A stretch of 64,000 nucleotides of DNA from Myxococcaceae bacterium JPH2 (GTDB lineage Bacteria; Myxococcota; Myxococcia; Myxococcales; Myxococcaceae). Positions 34,581 through 43,276 of the stretch are shown here, one piece after another. Within the stretch, counting starts at the first letter, position 1. Every line of letters begins with the position of its first letter. Location: assembly GCA_016458225.1 (NCBI GenBank), contig JAEMGR010000003.1, positions 806,001 through 870,000 of the forward strand, written 5' to 3'. The notes beneath the pieces are model-generated. The model ran no database searches. It was not told where the DNA came from and saw only the letters and a program-made list of their open reading frames with translations. The translations under genes and the position numbers were made by a program.

Positions 34581-34585
34581 GCGCC

Positions 34586-35347
34586 ATGAAGAAATGGGCA
34601 CAGAAGCTGGGCATGGTGGCGCTGCTGCTGGCCCTGTGGGAGGGCCTGTCGCGCTCGGGCATCTGGTCGCCCCATCTCTTCCCCGGCCCCATGAAGGTCG
34701 CGCAGAGCCTGGTCGCCATGGCCAAGGACGGAAGGCTCGGCTCGGCCACGCTGCGCTCGCTGGGGCGGCTGAGCCGCGCGTATCTCCTGTCCGTGGCCAT
34801 TGGCATTCCCCTGGGGCTGCTCACCGCGCGGGTGGCCTTCTTCCGCAACGCGGTGAAGCCCGTGGTGATGGGGCTGCAGGCCCTGCCCTCCATCTGCTGG
34901 CTGCCGCTGGCGCTCTTGTGGTTCGGCCTGACGGACGCGGCCATCCTCTTCGTCGTGGTGATGGGCAGCGTGCTGAGCATCGCCATCGCCACGGAGGACG
35001 CGGTCAACGGGTTGGACCCGCAGCTGTCTCGCGTGGCCAGCACGTTGGGCGTGCGCGGCCCGCGCTTCTACTTCGGCGTGCTGCTGCCCGGCGCGCTGCC
35101 CGGCATCGTCACGGGGCTCAAGCTCGGGTGGAGCTTCGCGTGGCGCGCGCTGCTCGCGGGCGAGCTGCTCTTCGTCTCGGGCGGCCTGGGCCAGCTGCTC
35201 ACCATGGGCCGCGAGCTGATGGACGTGCCGCAGGTGATGGCGGTCATGGTGGCCATCATCGTCATTGGCATCGCCGTGGACCGCGTCCTCTTCCAGACAG
35301 TGGAGACGCGGCTGCGGCGGCGCTGGGGCCTCACCGCCACGGTGTGA
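34586..35347 (+). CDS. ABC importer permease
   Basis: A 253-residue inner-membrane permease of the SsuC/TauC type. Five to six helices are visible (LGMVALLLALWEGLSRSG; YLLSVAIGIPLGLLTARVAF; SICWLPLALLWFGLTDAAIL; FVVVMGSVLSIAIATEDAV; VMAVMVAIIVIGIAVDRVLF). The EAA-like coupling loop is STLGVRGPRFYFGVLLPGALPGI. The ATG at 34586 has AAGGTGAG seven bases upstream; the GTG at 34577, overlapping the ATPase stop, is an alternative. Its partners are the upstream ATPase and the downstream binding protein. Confidence 0.92.
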   Translation: MKKWAQKLGMVALLLALWEGLSRSGIWSPHLFPGPMKVAQSLVAMAKDGRLGSATLRSLGRLSRAYLLSVAIGIPLGLLTARVAFFRNAVKPVVMGLQALPSICWLPLALLWFGLTDAAILFVVVMGSVLSIAIATEDAVNGLDPQLSRVASTLGVRGPRFYFGVLLPGALPGIVTGLKLGWSFAWRALLAGELLFVSGGLGQLLTMGRELMDVPQVMAVMVAIIVIGIAVDRVLFQTVETRLRRRWGLTATV

Positions 35348-35413
35348 GCCGCCCAACGCTCCCGCGCCGCGGGCGTTGAAAACAACCCGAGCCCATCGCC
35401 ACGTTGGGAGCGT

Positions 35414-36430
35414 ATGCGCCTGCCTCGCTCCTCCTCGCGCCCGCTGCTCCTGCTGTGCCTCGCCGTGCTGTCACTCGCGGGCTGCAAGCGCGAGGCATCC
35501 AAGTCCAGCGCCGACACACCGCTGCGCCTGGGCTTCTTCCCCAACATCACGCACGGTCAGGCGTTGGTGGGGGACGCGGAGGGCGTCTTCGCCGCGCAGC
35601 CCGGCGTGGGTCGGCTGGAGGTGAAGCAGTTCAACGCGGGACCCGCCGCCATGGAGGCCCTGGTGGGCGGCTCGCTGGATGTCTCGTACGTGGGGCCGGG
35701 ACCCGCCATCAACACGTACCTCAAGGCGGGCAAGGACCTGCGCATCATCGCGGGCGCGGTGAACGGCGGCGCGGTGCTGGTGGTGAAGTCCGTCCGGACG
35801 CCCGCCGAGCTGAAGGGCAAGAAGCTGGCGACGCCGCAGCTCGGCAACACCCAGGACATCGCGCTGAGGCACTGGCTGAAGGCCCAGGGGCTGAGCATCG
35901 CGGCGGACCAGGGCGGCGACGTGCAGGTGGTGCCCATCAGCAACGCGGACATCCTGGGCCAGTACCTCCAAGGCGCCATCGAGGGCGCGTGGGTGCCGGA
36001 GCCCTGGGGCGCGCGCATGCTCGCCGAGGGAGGGGGCCACATCCTCGTGAACGAGAAGGACCTGTGGCCCGAGGGGCGCTTCCCCACCACCGTGCTGGTG
36101 ACGACGCGCAAGCTGCTGGAGACGCAGCGCCCGCGGCTGCTCGCGCTCGTCCGCGCGCACGTGCAGCTCACCGAGCGCTGGAAGGCGAACCCCACCGCGT
36201 TCGCCACCTCCGTCAACGCGGCCTTCGGTCGCATCACCCACAAGCCGCTGACGGGGCCCGTGCTGCAGGATGCCTTCTCACGGCTCCAGCCCAGCCTGGA
36301 CCCCGTGCCCTCCGCGCTGAAGGAGTCCGCGCGCCACGCCCACGCGTTGGGCTTCATTCCCAGCGACGACATCGCGGGGCTCGTGGACCTGAGCCTGCTC
36401 GACGAGGTGCGTGGCGCAACGAAGCCCTGA
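35414..36430 (+). CDS. ABC importer substrate-binding lipoprotein
   Basis: A 338-residue binding protein of the SsuA/NrtA/TauA (NMT1-like) family. MRLPRSSSRPLLLLCLAVLSLAGC is a lipoprotein signal (lipobox LAGC). The fold begins LRLGFFPNITHGQALVGDAE and has FNAGPAAMEALVGGSLDVSYVGPGPAINTYL, where the S/T-x-x-G-P loop contacts ligand in relatives, then GKKLATPQLGNTQDIALRHWL. The ligand may be an organosulfonate, nitrate or another small anion; residues seen do not discriminate. Last gene of the importer operon, 66 bp after the permease; converges at 9 bp with the next gene. Confidence 0.92.
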   Translation: MRLPRSSSRPLLLLCLAVLSLAGCKREASKSSADTPLRLGFFPNITHGQALVGDAEGVFAAQPGVGRLEVKQFNAGPAAMEALVGGSLDVSYVGPGPAINTYLKAGKDLRIIAGAVNGGAVLVVKSVRTPAELKGKKLATPQLGNTQDIALRHWLKAQGLSIAADQGGDVQVVPISNADILGQYLQGAIEGAWVPEPWGARMLAEGGGHILVNEKDLWPEGRFPTTVLVTTRKLLETQRPRLLALVRAHVQLTERWKANPTAFATSVNAAFGRITHKPLTGPVLQDAFSRLQPSLDPVPSALKESARHAHALGFIPSDDIAGLVDLSLLDEVRGATKP

Positions 36431-36439
36431 CCTGCTCAC

Positions 36440-36904
36440 TCAGGGCTGTGGCACCTCACCCGCCAGCGAGAGGGCGACGTTGTCCGTCTTGTTCTCCACC
36501 TGGTAGGTGGCCACCACCTCCTGTCCCTTGTCCGGCTGCTTCTTCATCTGCAGCGCGCTCAGGTCCAAGGGCACCACCACGCCCTCGCGGTCCACGTAGA
36601 GCGTCTGGCCATGCTGGTCCACCACGCGCCCGGAGATGCGCTTCATGCGCGCCTCGTCCGGATGGATGGGGCGCGAGTGGATCCCCGCGCCGCTGGTGGG
36701 CCCGAAGTCCACCTCGGGAATCGCCCCCGCGCGGTTGCTGGGCGCCTCGCCGACGTTGTCACCGCCGGACTCGTTGGCCATTCCGCGCTGCGTGGAGGAG
36801 ATGGGGTCATGGGCTCCCGCGGCCAAGGGGAGCATCAACAGCGTCAACGAAGGCGCGGCCAGGGCCACCTTGCGCCATCGTCGGGGAGTTCTGCGGGTCG
36901 TCAT
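36440..36904 (-). CDS. Secreted protein of unknown function
   Basis: A 154-residue protein. The ATG at 36904 follows GGAGC. The signal peptide is basic then hydrophobic (RRWRKVALAAPSLTLLMLPL, cleaved after AGA). The mature part is low in Cys. Its second half has a compact beta pattern (RISGRVVDQHGQTLYVDREGV VVPLDL ... QEVVATYQVENKTDNVALSL) that reads like a small OB- or SH3-like barrel of the sort seen in periplasmic proteins that bind cofactors or metals. No family recognised. Convergent with the ABC binding protein gene. Confidence 0.7.
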   Translation of the reverse strand: MTTRRTPRRWRKVALAAPSLTLLMLPLAAGAHDPISSTQRGMANESGGDNVGEAPSNRAGAIPEVDFGPTSGAGIHSRPIHPDEARMKRISGRVVDQHGQTLYVDREGVVVPLDLSALQMKKQPDKGQEVVATYQVENKTDNVALSLAGEVPQP

Positions 36905-37169
36905 CACACGCTCCGGCGTCAGGGGGGTTCATCACCCCGTCTCACTTCACGCCAAAGCTAGGCCCTGTCCGAAAGCTCAACTCCGTCCAGGCGCTCGTGC
37001 GAATCCCGGACGGAAAGCGCGGCACGCGGGTGTTCATCCTGGAAGAGAGAGCGCCCGCGCGCACCGGAACGCAGTAGGGTGGGTGGCGCGAGCCCGGCCA
37101 CCGCCGACGCATTCCCCGGGCCTCCTCAATTTCGCCGCCCACGCGCGGCATCACGCATCGAGGCCCCCT

Positions 37170-38144
37170 TTGGACGGACGTACCGAACACCGCATCGCAC
37201 TATTCCTCGACTTCGAAAACCTCGTCACCAACACCGGCATCAGCGCCAGCAGCTTCGACTTGCAGCCCTCGCTCGATCGATTGCTGGAGAAGGGGAAGGT
37301 CGTCTTCCGTCGCGCCTACTGCGACTGGTCCCGCTTCTCCGAGGCCAAGGCGCGGCTGCACGACGTGGGCGTCGAGTTGGTGGACGTGCCGCCCTCCACG
37401 CGCGCCGGGAAGAACGGCGCGGACATGCGCCTGGTCATCGACGCGCTGGAGCTGTGCTACGCGCGCGAGCAGATCGACACCTTCGTCATCGCCTCCGGTG
37501 ACAGCGACTTCTGCCCGCTCGCGTACAAGCTGCGTGAGAACGGCCGCACCGTCATCGGGCTCGCGGTGAAGGAGTCCAGCTCCCGGCTCTTCGTCAGCGC
37601 GTGCGACGAGTTCATCTACCTGCGCCCCAAGCAGAGCCGTAGCGACAAGGAGAAGGAGAAAGAGAAGGACAAGGAGAAGGGCGGAGGCCGGCACGCCGAG
37701 GAGCGTGGCGAGAAGGGCAAGCGCGGCCGGCACGGCCACGAGGCCAAGGGCAACGGCAAGGCCGAGGCCGCACCGGCCAGCCCGAGCCGCTCGAAGTCCG
37801 AGGTGCCCGCCATCGCTCGCGAGGTGGTGCAGAGCCTGCTGGCCCGCGCGACGGGCTCGCTCAATCCCTCGCTCATCAAGGAAGCCATCGTCCGCAAGGA
37901 GCCGGACTTCGACGAGCGCGACCACGGCTTCTCCACCTTCACCCGCATGCTGGCCGCCATGGAGCAGGAGGGCCTGTTGCGCCGCATCCAGCAGGGCCGC
38001 CAGTGGTACGTGGTGGGGCCCGACGCGGACGTCGCCCCCGCGCAGCCCAGCAAGGGCCGAGGCGCCCCCGCGCGCGCCGTGCCGCAGGACGAGCCCGACG
38101 ACGAGCTGGAGTCCTATCCGGATCCCGACGACGAGGGCCTGTAG
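37170..38144 (+). CDS. NYN-domain (LabA-like) protein with LOTUS/OST-HTH domain
   Basis: A 324-residue protein starting at a TTG at 37170 (GAGG seven bases before); no ATG keeps the N-terminus. Residues 8-150 form a NYN/PIN-like nuclease fold: RIALFLDFENLVT (first acidic cluster), KNGADMRLVIDALELCY, FVIASGDSDFCPLAYKLREN (second and third Asp). A highly charged Lys/Glu linker follows (SRSDKEKEKEKDKEKGGGR). The C-terminal domain (about 220-295, VVQSLLARATGSLNPSLIKE ... GFSTFTRMLAAMEQEGLLRR) resembles LOTUS/OST-HTH, thought to bind RNA. Likely an RNA-acting nuclease or RNA-turnover factor; no experimentally defined substrate is implied. Acidic tail PDDELESYPDPDDEGL. Confidence 0.87.
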   Translation: MDGRTEHRIALFLDFENLVTNTGISASSFDLQPSLDRLLEKGKVVFRRAYCDWSRFSEAKARLHDVGVELVDVPPSTRAGKNGADMRLVIDALELCYAREQIDTFVIASGDSDFCPLAYKLRENGRTVIGLAVKESSSRLFVSACDEFIYLRPKQSRSDKEKEKEKDKEKGGGRHAEERGEKGKRGRHGHEAKGNGKAEAAPASPSRSKSEVPAIAREVVQSLLARATGSLNPSLIKEAIVRKEPDFDERDHGFSTFTRMLAAMEQEGLLRRIQQGRQWYVVGPDADVAPAQPSKGRGAPARAVPQDEPDDELESYPDPDDEGL

Positions 38145-38156
38145 CCTCCTCCCGAC

Positions 38157-38179
38157 GACGAGGGCACCCGGCCCTCGTC
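38157..38179. terminator. Bidirectional hairpin between convergent genes
   Basis: GACGAGGGC (38157-38165) pairs perfectly with GCCCTCGTC (38171-38179) around ACCCG. It lies 12 bases after the NYN gene stop and overlaps the stop codon of the convergent PilZ gene, so it can terminate both transcripts. No U-tract. Confidence 0.6.
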
Positions 38180-40220
38180 AGCCAGCGCGCGGGGTGGTGG
38201 ACTCGAACAGGTGCTCGAGGAACTCGGGCAGCAGGCGCGCGGACATCACCCACAGCTTACCCTCGCCCAGGTCCGCGAGCGCCGCGCGCTCCACGTACTC
38301 CACGCACTCGGCTTCCACGTAGTGGACGAACACCTTGCGGTTGCGCGCGCGGTACCAGTCCGCCGCGCGCGCCAGCAGGGCGAGCAGCGCGTCCTGCACC
38401 TCGGGCCGCGCGTCGTCCTCCAGGGACACCAGCCGCACGCCGTCCAGCACGTTGAAGAGGTTGAGCCCGGGCTGCGCCGTCTCCACCACGGCCAGCGCCA
38501 CGGCCCTGCCTCCGTGCCGCGCCACCAGCAGCTCCCGCTCGCGCCCCAGGCCCGCGCTGTCCCAGTCCCGCCGCGTCGCCTCCAGGTCGAAGCGCTCCGG
38601 CACCAGGTCCAGGGCCTCGCGGTACGCCTCGGGCCGCGTGCTGGCCACGTGCGCGAAGAAGCGCGCGCGCTCGTCCTCGGTGGGTGTGCCCACGTCGATT
38701 CCCACCGGCACGACCCAGGCCGCGTTCACCTCGGCCTCCATCAGCCGGAAGGGCACCAGGCACGTCTGGCCCGTCTGCTGGTACCACGTGGCGAACTCGA
38801 ACTTCGTGTAGCGCACCCAGCGCACGTTCGCTTCGCAGAAGGCGAAGAACCACTTCACCTCCGGGTCCACCTGCGTGGGCTCATAGCCGCGCAGGTAGAT
38901 GTCGCGCAGCGCCTCTCGGGCGGTGGTGCGCAGCCCCGCGGGGGGATGCCGCGCGAGCTGGTGCGCCATCCAGCTCCCCGCGTAGGGCTTCATCACGGAG
39001 AGCGTCGCCTCGGCCACGCCCGCCTCCGCGGGCCGCACCACGCGGTAGCCCAGGTCGGGCCGCTCGGCGAGCTTGTCCTGCGTCTCGCTGAACTTCTCGC
39101 GCAGCCCCACGAAGTCCGAGGGCTGTTTGCCCGGCAGCCGGAAGTAGCCCGAGTGCTCGAACAGCTTCCACGTGGCGGAGTTCCAGTCCCCCGCCGCCTC
39201 CGTGCTCGGGTGCATCTGGACTTCCACCAGCGCCCGCCACGCCCGCGCGCCCTCGGTGTCCAAGGGCCGCACGGACAGGCCGCATCGCCGGCCGGACGCC
39301 ATGCTGGAGATGTTGCGCACCTCCGCGCGCAGCCGCACCGGCGCGCGACCATCCAGCGACACCTCCACCACCGGCAGCTTCAGCCCCGGGTACATCAAGT
39401 CCTCGCCCGGCTCGGTCAGGAAGGACAGGCCCTCATACGAGACATCCAGGAGCGCGCGCCGCACGTGCACCTGCGGCCAGAGCGGATGGTCGAAGCCGAG
39501 CACGCAGGTGGGACTGGCCAGCGTGCGCCTCAGCCAGCGGTGCCGAAAGCGCACCACTTCCTTGGGCGTGGGCATCACCACCAGCCCGCTCTCCTCGCGC
39601 CACTCGCGCACCGTCAGGTGCACCACGCTGCTATAGCCAAACACCTCCAGCGAGAAGGGCCGGCGCGGAACCTCGCCGTGGAAGCGCCAGATGAGCTTCC
39701 CGTCCAGCGCGTCGAACGCGGCCGCGGTGATGTCCACGCGGTGGCCGTCCTCCGTGCGCGCCACGCCGCGCGCCTGCCGCGACGCCAGCGCCTCACAGAT
39801 GCGCGCCACGCGATCCGCCCGGTCGATCCGCTCGCGCCACACCGGCCGCGTCTCGGGCGTCAGCAACAGCCCGTGGTCCCGCAGCGACTCCAGCACCCCC
39901 ACGATGCGCCGCCCCGCATCCAGCGGGGGTGCCACGAAGCGCAGGCTCACCTCCGGCCGCGCGTCGTGCACGCCCATCACCTCCGCCTCCAGCAGCGTGG
40001 CCCAGCGCTCGCCATGGCCCACCACCACGGAGGCCGGCTGTCCCGGACGTGGCACTGCTCGGGACTCGAGTCGGAGCGTCAGGTGCTCCAGTGAGAGCTG
40101 CACCAGACGCCCGGGCGAGTCCCCCCCGCCGAACGACGCCACTGCGTTGAGTTCCGTCCCGACCCGGTAACCGAGGAGGGATTCGCGGCTGGGCATCCCG
40201 TCCAACGTGTCGACGTGCAT
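38178..40220 (-). CDS. Large PilZ-domain protein
   Basis: A 680-residue cytoplasmic protein. Residues about 1-110 contain a YcgR-N/PilZ-like barrel (SPGRLVQLSLEHLTLRLESR ... RPEVSLRFVAPPLD). Residues about 230-345 form a second PilZ-like barrel (HVRRALLDVSYEGLSFLTEP ... MASGRRCGLSVRPLD), with a D-x-S-x-x-G motif (DVSYEG). The last 320 residues have alternating helices and strands resembling GNAT/FeeM-type acyltransferases (FVGLREKFSETQDKLAERPD, LVPFRLMEAEVNAAWVVPVG, RKVFVHYVEAECVEYVERA), but no catalytic signature could be fixed. Likely cyclic di-GMP-controlled. Alternative start: ATG at 40196. Convergent with the NYN gene; followed upstream by a 613-bp gap. Confidence 0.75.
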   Translation of the reverse strand: MHVDTLDGMPSRESLLGYRVGTELNAVASFGGGDSPGRLVQLSLEHLTLRLESRAVPRPGQPASVVVGHGERWATLLEAEVMGVHDARPEVSLRFVAPPLDAGRRIVGVLESLRDHGLLLTPETRPVWRERIDRADRVARICEALASRQARGVARTEDGHRVDITAAAFDALDGKLIWRFHGEVPRRPFSLEVFGYSSVVHLTVREWREESGLVVMPTPKEVVRFRHRWLRRTLASPTCVLGFDHPLWPQVHVRRALLDVSYEGLSFLTEPGEDLMYPGLKLPVVEVSLDGRAPVRLRAEVRNISSMASGRRCGLSVRPLDTEGARAWRALVEVQMHPSTEAAGDWNSATWKLFEHSGYFRLPGKQPSDFVGLREKFSETQDKLAERPDLGYRVVRPAEAGVAEATLSVMKPYAGSWMAHQLARHPPAGLRTTAREALRDIYLRGYEPTQVDPEVKWFFAFCEANVRWVRYTKFEFATWYQQTGQTCLVPFRLMEAEVNAAWVVPVGIDVGTPTEDERARFFAHVASTRPEAYREALDLVPERFDLEATRRDWDSAGLGRERELLVARHGGRAVALAVVETAQPGLNLFNVLDGVRLVSLEDDARPEVQDALLALLARAADWYRARNRKVFVHYVEAECVEYVERAALADLGEGKLWVMSARLLPEFLEHLFESTTPRAG

Positions 40221-40833
40221 GGGGGCTCCGTGGGGTGCGAGGTGACTCTTAAGACTTCATGGCGGAAGGATTCTTTTCCCCGGTTTCAGGCACTCCAGGG
40301 AACACAAGTTCACACAGAGTGGACACGATTCACCACGACTGCATTGAGACCTGCGTACATGCGTCTTTCCGCTACGTTTCGAGTGTCACGGATTGGCCGC
40401 TTGGCCCCTCGGACTTCCTACTCATGGACAGCCGAGTTCCAGAAACGTCACAGAGTCGCTCCCCTTCCACCTCGGGTCTCCGCCCACCCGCCCACGCCCC
40501 CACCCGCGACGCGATGCGCGGTGCGCGACACTGAAAGAGGGGTGACGAGCACGGCGAGCGTCCCTCGCTCCGAGCGCCGTTCCCCCAGCGGCGTCCTCTA
40601 TATAAGGCACGCTCGCGCGCGAGCGCATGGCGCGCGGCGAGGCGCGTACCGCGTCCACGGGGAACAGTTTTCCCGTCCCGAGGACGGGTTCTTTGTGTCT
40701 GGCAGTGAAGACCTGGGAGGGAGGGCAATGCCTACCCACCTGGGACATTGGATGTCCAAACCGCGCCAGCCGTGAAGGGGTGAACACTTCAGGTGGGATG
40801 ACTCGCTGCGCGCGGCGCGTTATTCCGGGCGCG
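40221..40833. other. 613-bp intergenic region with structured RNA potential
   Basis: No convincing gene. The first 200 bp are distinctly less GC-rich and probably hold the PilZ-gene promoter. Then TATATAA at 40599-40605, immediately followed by a 16-bp perfect palindrome CGCTCGCGCGCGAGCG (40610-40625), is a candidate -10 box and start region for a rightward transcript. That transcript would carry the hairpins listed separately and enter the YkgJ-type gene. Confidence 0.4.
40606..40790 (+). ncRNA. Candidate structured leader RNA or small RNA
   Basis: Two overlapping hairpins compete: ACGGGGAA (40657-40664) pairs with TTTTCCCGT-side bases 40669-40676 over a CAGT loop (8 pairs, one G-U), and CCCGTCC (40672-40678) pairs with GGACGGG (40682-40688) over CGA, followed by TTCTTTGTGT. 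They share 40672-40676, so only one can form, as in an antiterminator/terminator switch. A third perfect hairpin is GGACAT/ATGTCC (40743-40748 / 40752-40757). The YkgJ-type gene starts about 75 bases later. It could be a 5' leader or an independent small RNA; no known RNA family was recognised. Confidence 0.35.
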
Positions 40834-41328
40834 ATGCCGCTCTCCACCCTCTGCCTCCGCTGTGGCCTGTGCTGTGACGGGACCCTCTTCACCACCGTCG
40901 CGGTGCGTCCCTCCGAGGTGGAGCCCCTGCGCCAGCGAGGCGTGCCGCTCGTCGAGCGGGCTGACGGCTCGCCGGCCCTCGCGCAGCACTGCGCCGCGCT
41001 GGAGGGTCGCCACTGCACCGTCTATGCGGAGCGCCCCGAGAGCTGCCGCCGCTATCGCTGCCACCTGCTGACCGCGCTCGCGGAGGGCGAGGTGTCACTC
41101 GACGAGGCGCTCGGCGTGGTGGACCAGGCGCACGCACTCGTGGATGCGGTGGCCCACGCGCTCCCACCTCCCCAGGCGGGCGAGCCCCGCGCGGTGATGC
41201 AGCGCGCGCGGCAGGCGGGGCGCGCGGCGGGCACCGCGGCGCTGTCTGCCGAAGCGCAGGAGGCGCGCGATCGCGCGGACGCCTTCCTCGTCCGTCGCTT
41301 CCAGGGGCGCTTCGGCCACGGCGGCTGA
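40834..41328 (+). CDS. YkgJ-type Cys-cluster protein
   Basis: A 164-residue protein. The N-terminus MPLSTLCLRCGLCCDGTLFT has the C-x-x-C-G-x-C-C motif of the YkgJ/UPF0153 family, completed by GRHCTVYAERPESCRRYRCH, giving an expected metal centre (zinc or iron-sulfur). The remainder is helical and Ala-rich (EEALGVVDQAHALVDAVAHA-like segments). The ATG at 40834 begins the conserved part; an alternative ATG at 40798 is preceded too closely by AGGTGG. Function is not established. The upstream RNA region could regulate it. Convergent with the RNase gene, 2 bp apart. Confidence 0.82.
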   Translation: MPLSTLCLRCGLCCDGTLFTTVAVRPSEVEPLRQRGVPLVERADGSPALAQHCAALEGRHCTVYAERPESCRRYRCHLLTALAEGEVSLDEALGVVDQAHALVDAVAHALPPPQAGEPRAVMQRARQAGRAAGTAALSAEAQEARDRADAFLVRRFQGRFGHGG

Positions 41329-41330
41329 CG

Positions 41331-43229
41331 TCACTCCGCCAGCGCCAGCTCCACGCGGCCGAGCGGCTCGTCCGTGGACACCACCTTCACCTTCACCGGC
41401 ATGCCCACGGTGAACGTGCGCGACTTGCCCACCAGGGAGATTTCGCGCGCGTCCGGACGGTAGGGGCCTTGGGGCAGTCCCTCCGCGGGCACCATGCCCT
41501 CCACCAACATGCCGTCGAGCTGCACCACCATGCCGAACGGCTTCACGCGCACCACGCGCGCGGGGAACTGCTGGCCCAGGCGGCTCGCCATCCACCGCGC
41601 CTCCAGGGCGTGGTGTCTGTCCGTCTCGGCGCGCGCCGCCGCGCGGGCCCGCTGGTTGATGTGCTGCGCGAGCTGCTCCAGCGCGGGGTCCTCGTGCACG
41701 AAGTCGCGCCGGCCGTGCAGGTAGCCCTTGATGGTCCGGTGCACCGCGAGGTCCGCGTACCGGCGGATGGGCGACGTGAAGTGCAGGTAGAGCGGCGCCG
41801 CGAGCCCGAAGTGCCGCCCCGGCTTCACCGTGTAGTACGAGTACCCCAGCGAGCGGCGCAGCACCGAGCGCAGCGCGGCCTCCGCCTGGGAGCCGGCGAT
41901 CTGTCGGTCGAACGCGGCCAGGGCCAGGGGCGTCAGCTCCGCGCCGAACCCCGCCGCGAAGCCCGAGTGCAGCGCGAAGGCGTTGAGGTCACTCACCCGC
42001 TGCGGATCCGGCTGCTCGTGCACGCGGTACACGGTGGGCGAGCCGCGCGTCATGAGCCACACGGCGATGGCCTCGTTCGCCGCCACCATGAAGCGCTCAA
42101 TCATCCCGTGCGCGGAGGTGGGCGGCTCGTTCTTGAGTCCAGACACCGCGCCCGTGGCCACGTCGAACGTGAAGCGCGCCTCCTCGCGCGCCAGCTCCAT
42201 GCCGCCGCGCGCCGCGCGCGCCACCGCCAGCCGCGCCGCCGCCAGCCGGAACCACGGCATCACGTCGCGCACGGGGGCCATGGGCTCGGACACCTCGCCC
42301 GAGTCCAGGAAGGCGGCCACCTCGTCGTAGTTCAGCCGCGCCCAGGAGCGGATGAGGCTCTCGTACACGTCCGCCGCGGTGACGCGGCCATCCGGGTCGA
42401 TGCGCAGCTCCACCGTGAGGCAGCGCCGCTCCTCATGAGGCACCAGGCTCAGCCAGTGCGCGGACAGCGTCTCGGGCAGCATCGGCAGGACGCGGCCCGC
42501 CAGGTACACGCTGGTGGCGCGCGCTCGCGCCTCGGCGTCCAGCGCCGAGCCCTCCTTCACGTACTCGCTCACGTCCGCGATGGACACCAGCAGGCGCAGC
42601 GCCCCATCCGGCCCGGCGGGCAACACGGAGATGGCATCGTCGATGTCGCGCGTGGACGGCGCATCCACCGTGACGGTGGGGATGGCGCGCAGGTCGCGGC
42701 GCGCGCCCAGGGCATGGGGCTGCGTGTGCGCGCTCTTGGCCTCGTCCTCGGCCGCGGAGGAGAAGTCGCGGCGCAGGCCGTGCCGGACGATGACGCGCTC
42801 CAGCGAGCGGTCCTCACCGGGCGCGACCTTGTAGCGCAGCGTCACCTTGCCCTCGGCGATGTGCGCCACCACCGCGTCGCCGGACTGCACCTCCGCGCCT
42901 TCGGTCTCCAGGAGCCAATCCGAGTTGGCCACCTCGCGGTCGATGCGCAGGTACGCCGCGCCCTTGCGCAGCACCACCTCGCCATAGACCTCCGTGCGCG
43001 TGCGCTCGACGAGCGACAGGCCGCTCGCGGTCCATCGCCCATCCGCGCCCGCGGTCGCCGTGGCGGACACGACATCGCCCGCGAAGAGGACGTTGAGTTC
43101 CGGGGGCGGAATGAAGGCGGACAGCACCTCCGTGGAGCCAGGGAGGTTCACGGTGAGGAAGCCGAAGCCGCGGGGGTGCACGTCGACGCGGCCGGTGACA
43201 GCGCGCGTGGAACCGGAAGGAATCTCCAT
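41331..43229 (-). CDS. RNase II/RNase R-family 3'-5' exoribonuclease
   Basis: A 632-residue RNB-family enzyme. The ATG at 43229 follows GGAAGGGAG. Order: N-terminal cold-shock/OB segment (VDVHPRGFGFLTVNLPGSTE), RNB catalytic domain (about 190-510) with the metal-binding TRDIDDAISVLPAGPDGALR and YLHFTSPIRRYADLAVHRTI, and a C-terminal S1 domain (FPARVVRVKPFGMVVQLDGM LVEGMVPAEGL). It degrades RNA from the 3' end to nucleotides and is shorter than E. coli RNase R (no extra N-terminal HTH or basic tail). The D-I-D-D acidic cluster is complete, so activity is expected. Convergent with the YkgJ-type gene. Confidence 0.93.
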   Translation of the reverse strand: MEIPSGSTRAVTGRVDVHPRGFGFLTVNLPGSTEVLSAFIPPPELNVLFAGDVVSATATAGADGRWTASGLSLVERTRTEVYGEVVLRKGAAYLRIDREVANSDWLLETEGAEVQSGDAVVAHIAEGKVTLRYKVAPGEDRSLERVIVRHGLRRDFSSAAEDEAKSAHTQPHALGARRDLRAIPTVTVDAPSTRDIDDAISVLPAGPDGALRLLVSIADVSEYVKEGSALDAEARARATSVYLAGRVLPMLPETLSAHWLSLVPHEERRCLTVELRIDPDGRVTAADVYESLIRSWARLNYDEVAAFLDSGEVSEPMAPVRDVMPWFRLAAARLAVARAARGGMELAREEARFTFDVATGAVSGLKNEPPTSAHGMIERFMVAANEAIAVWLMTRGSPTVYRVHEQPDPQRVSDLNAFALHSGFAAGFGAELTPLALAAFDRQIAGSQAEAALRSVLRRSLGYSYYTVKPGRHFGLAAPLYLHFTSPIRRYADLAVHRTIKGYLHGRRDFVHEDPALEQLAQHINQRARAAARAETDRHHALEARWMASRLGQQFPARVVRVKPFGMVVQLDGMLVEGMVPAEGLPQGPYRPDAREISLVGKSRTFTVGMPVKVKVVSTDEPLGRVELALAE

Positions 43230-43276
43230 GGGCTCCCTTCCTAGCGCAGAACGCGGGCCCTTCGTCACCGCTCCCC

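Noticed and set aside
37059-37072. Shared 14-mer GCGCACCGGAACGC at 37059 and 46804, resembling an ECF-type -35
   Set aside because: Spacing to a -10 and to the gene starts is inconsistent between the two sites (the second lies only 20 bp before a start codon), so coincidence in GC-rich DNA is more likely.
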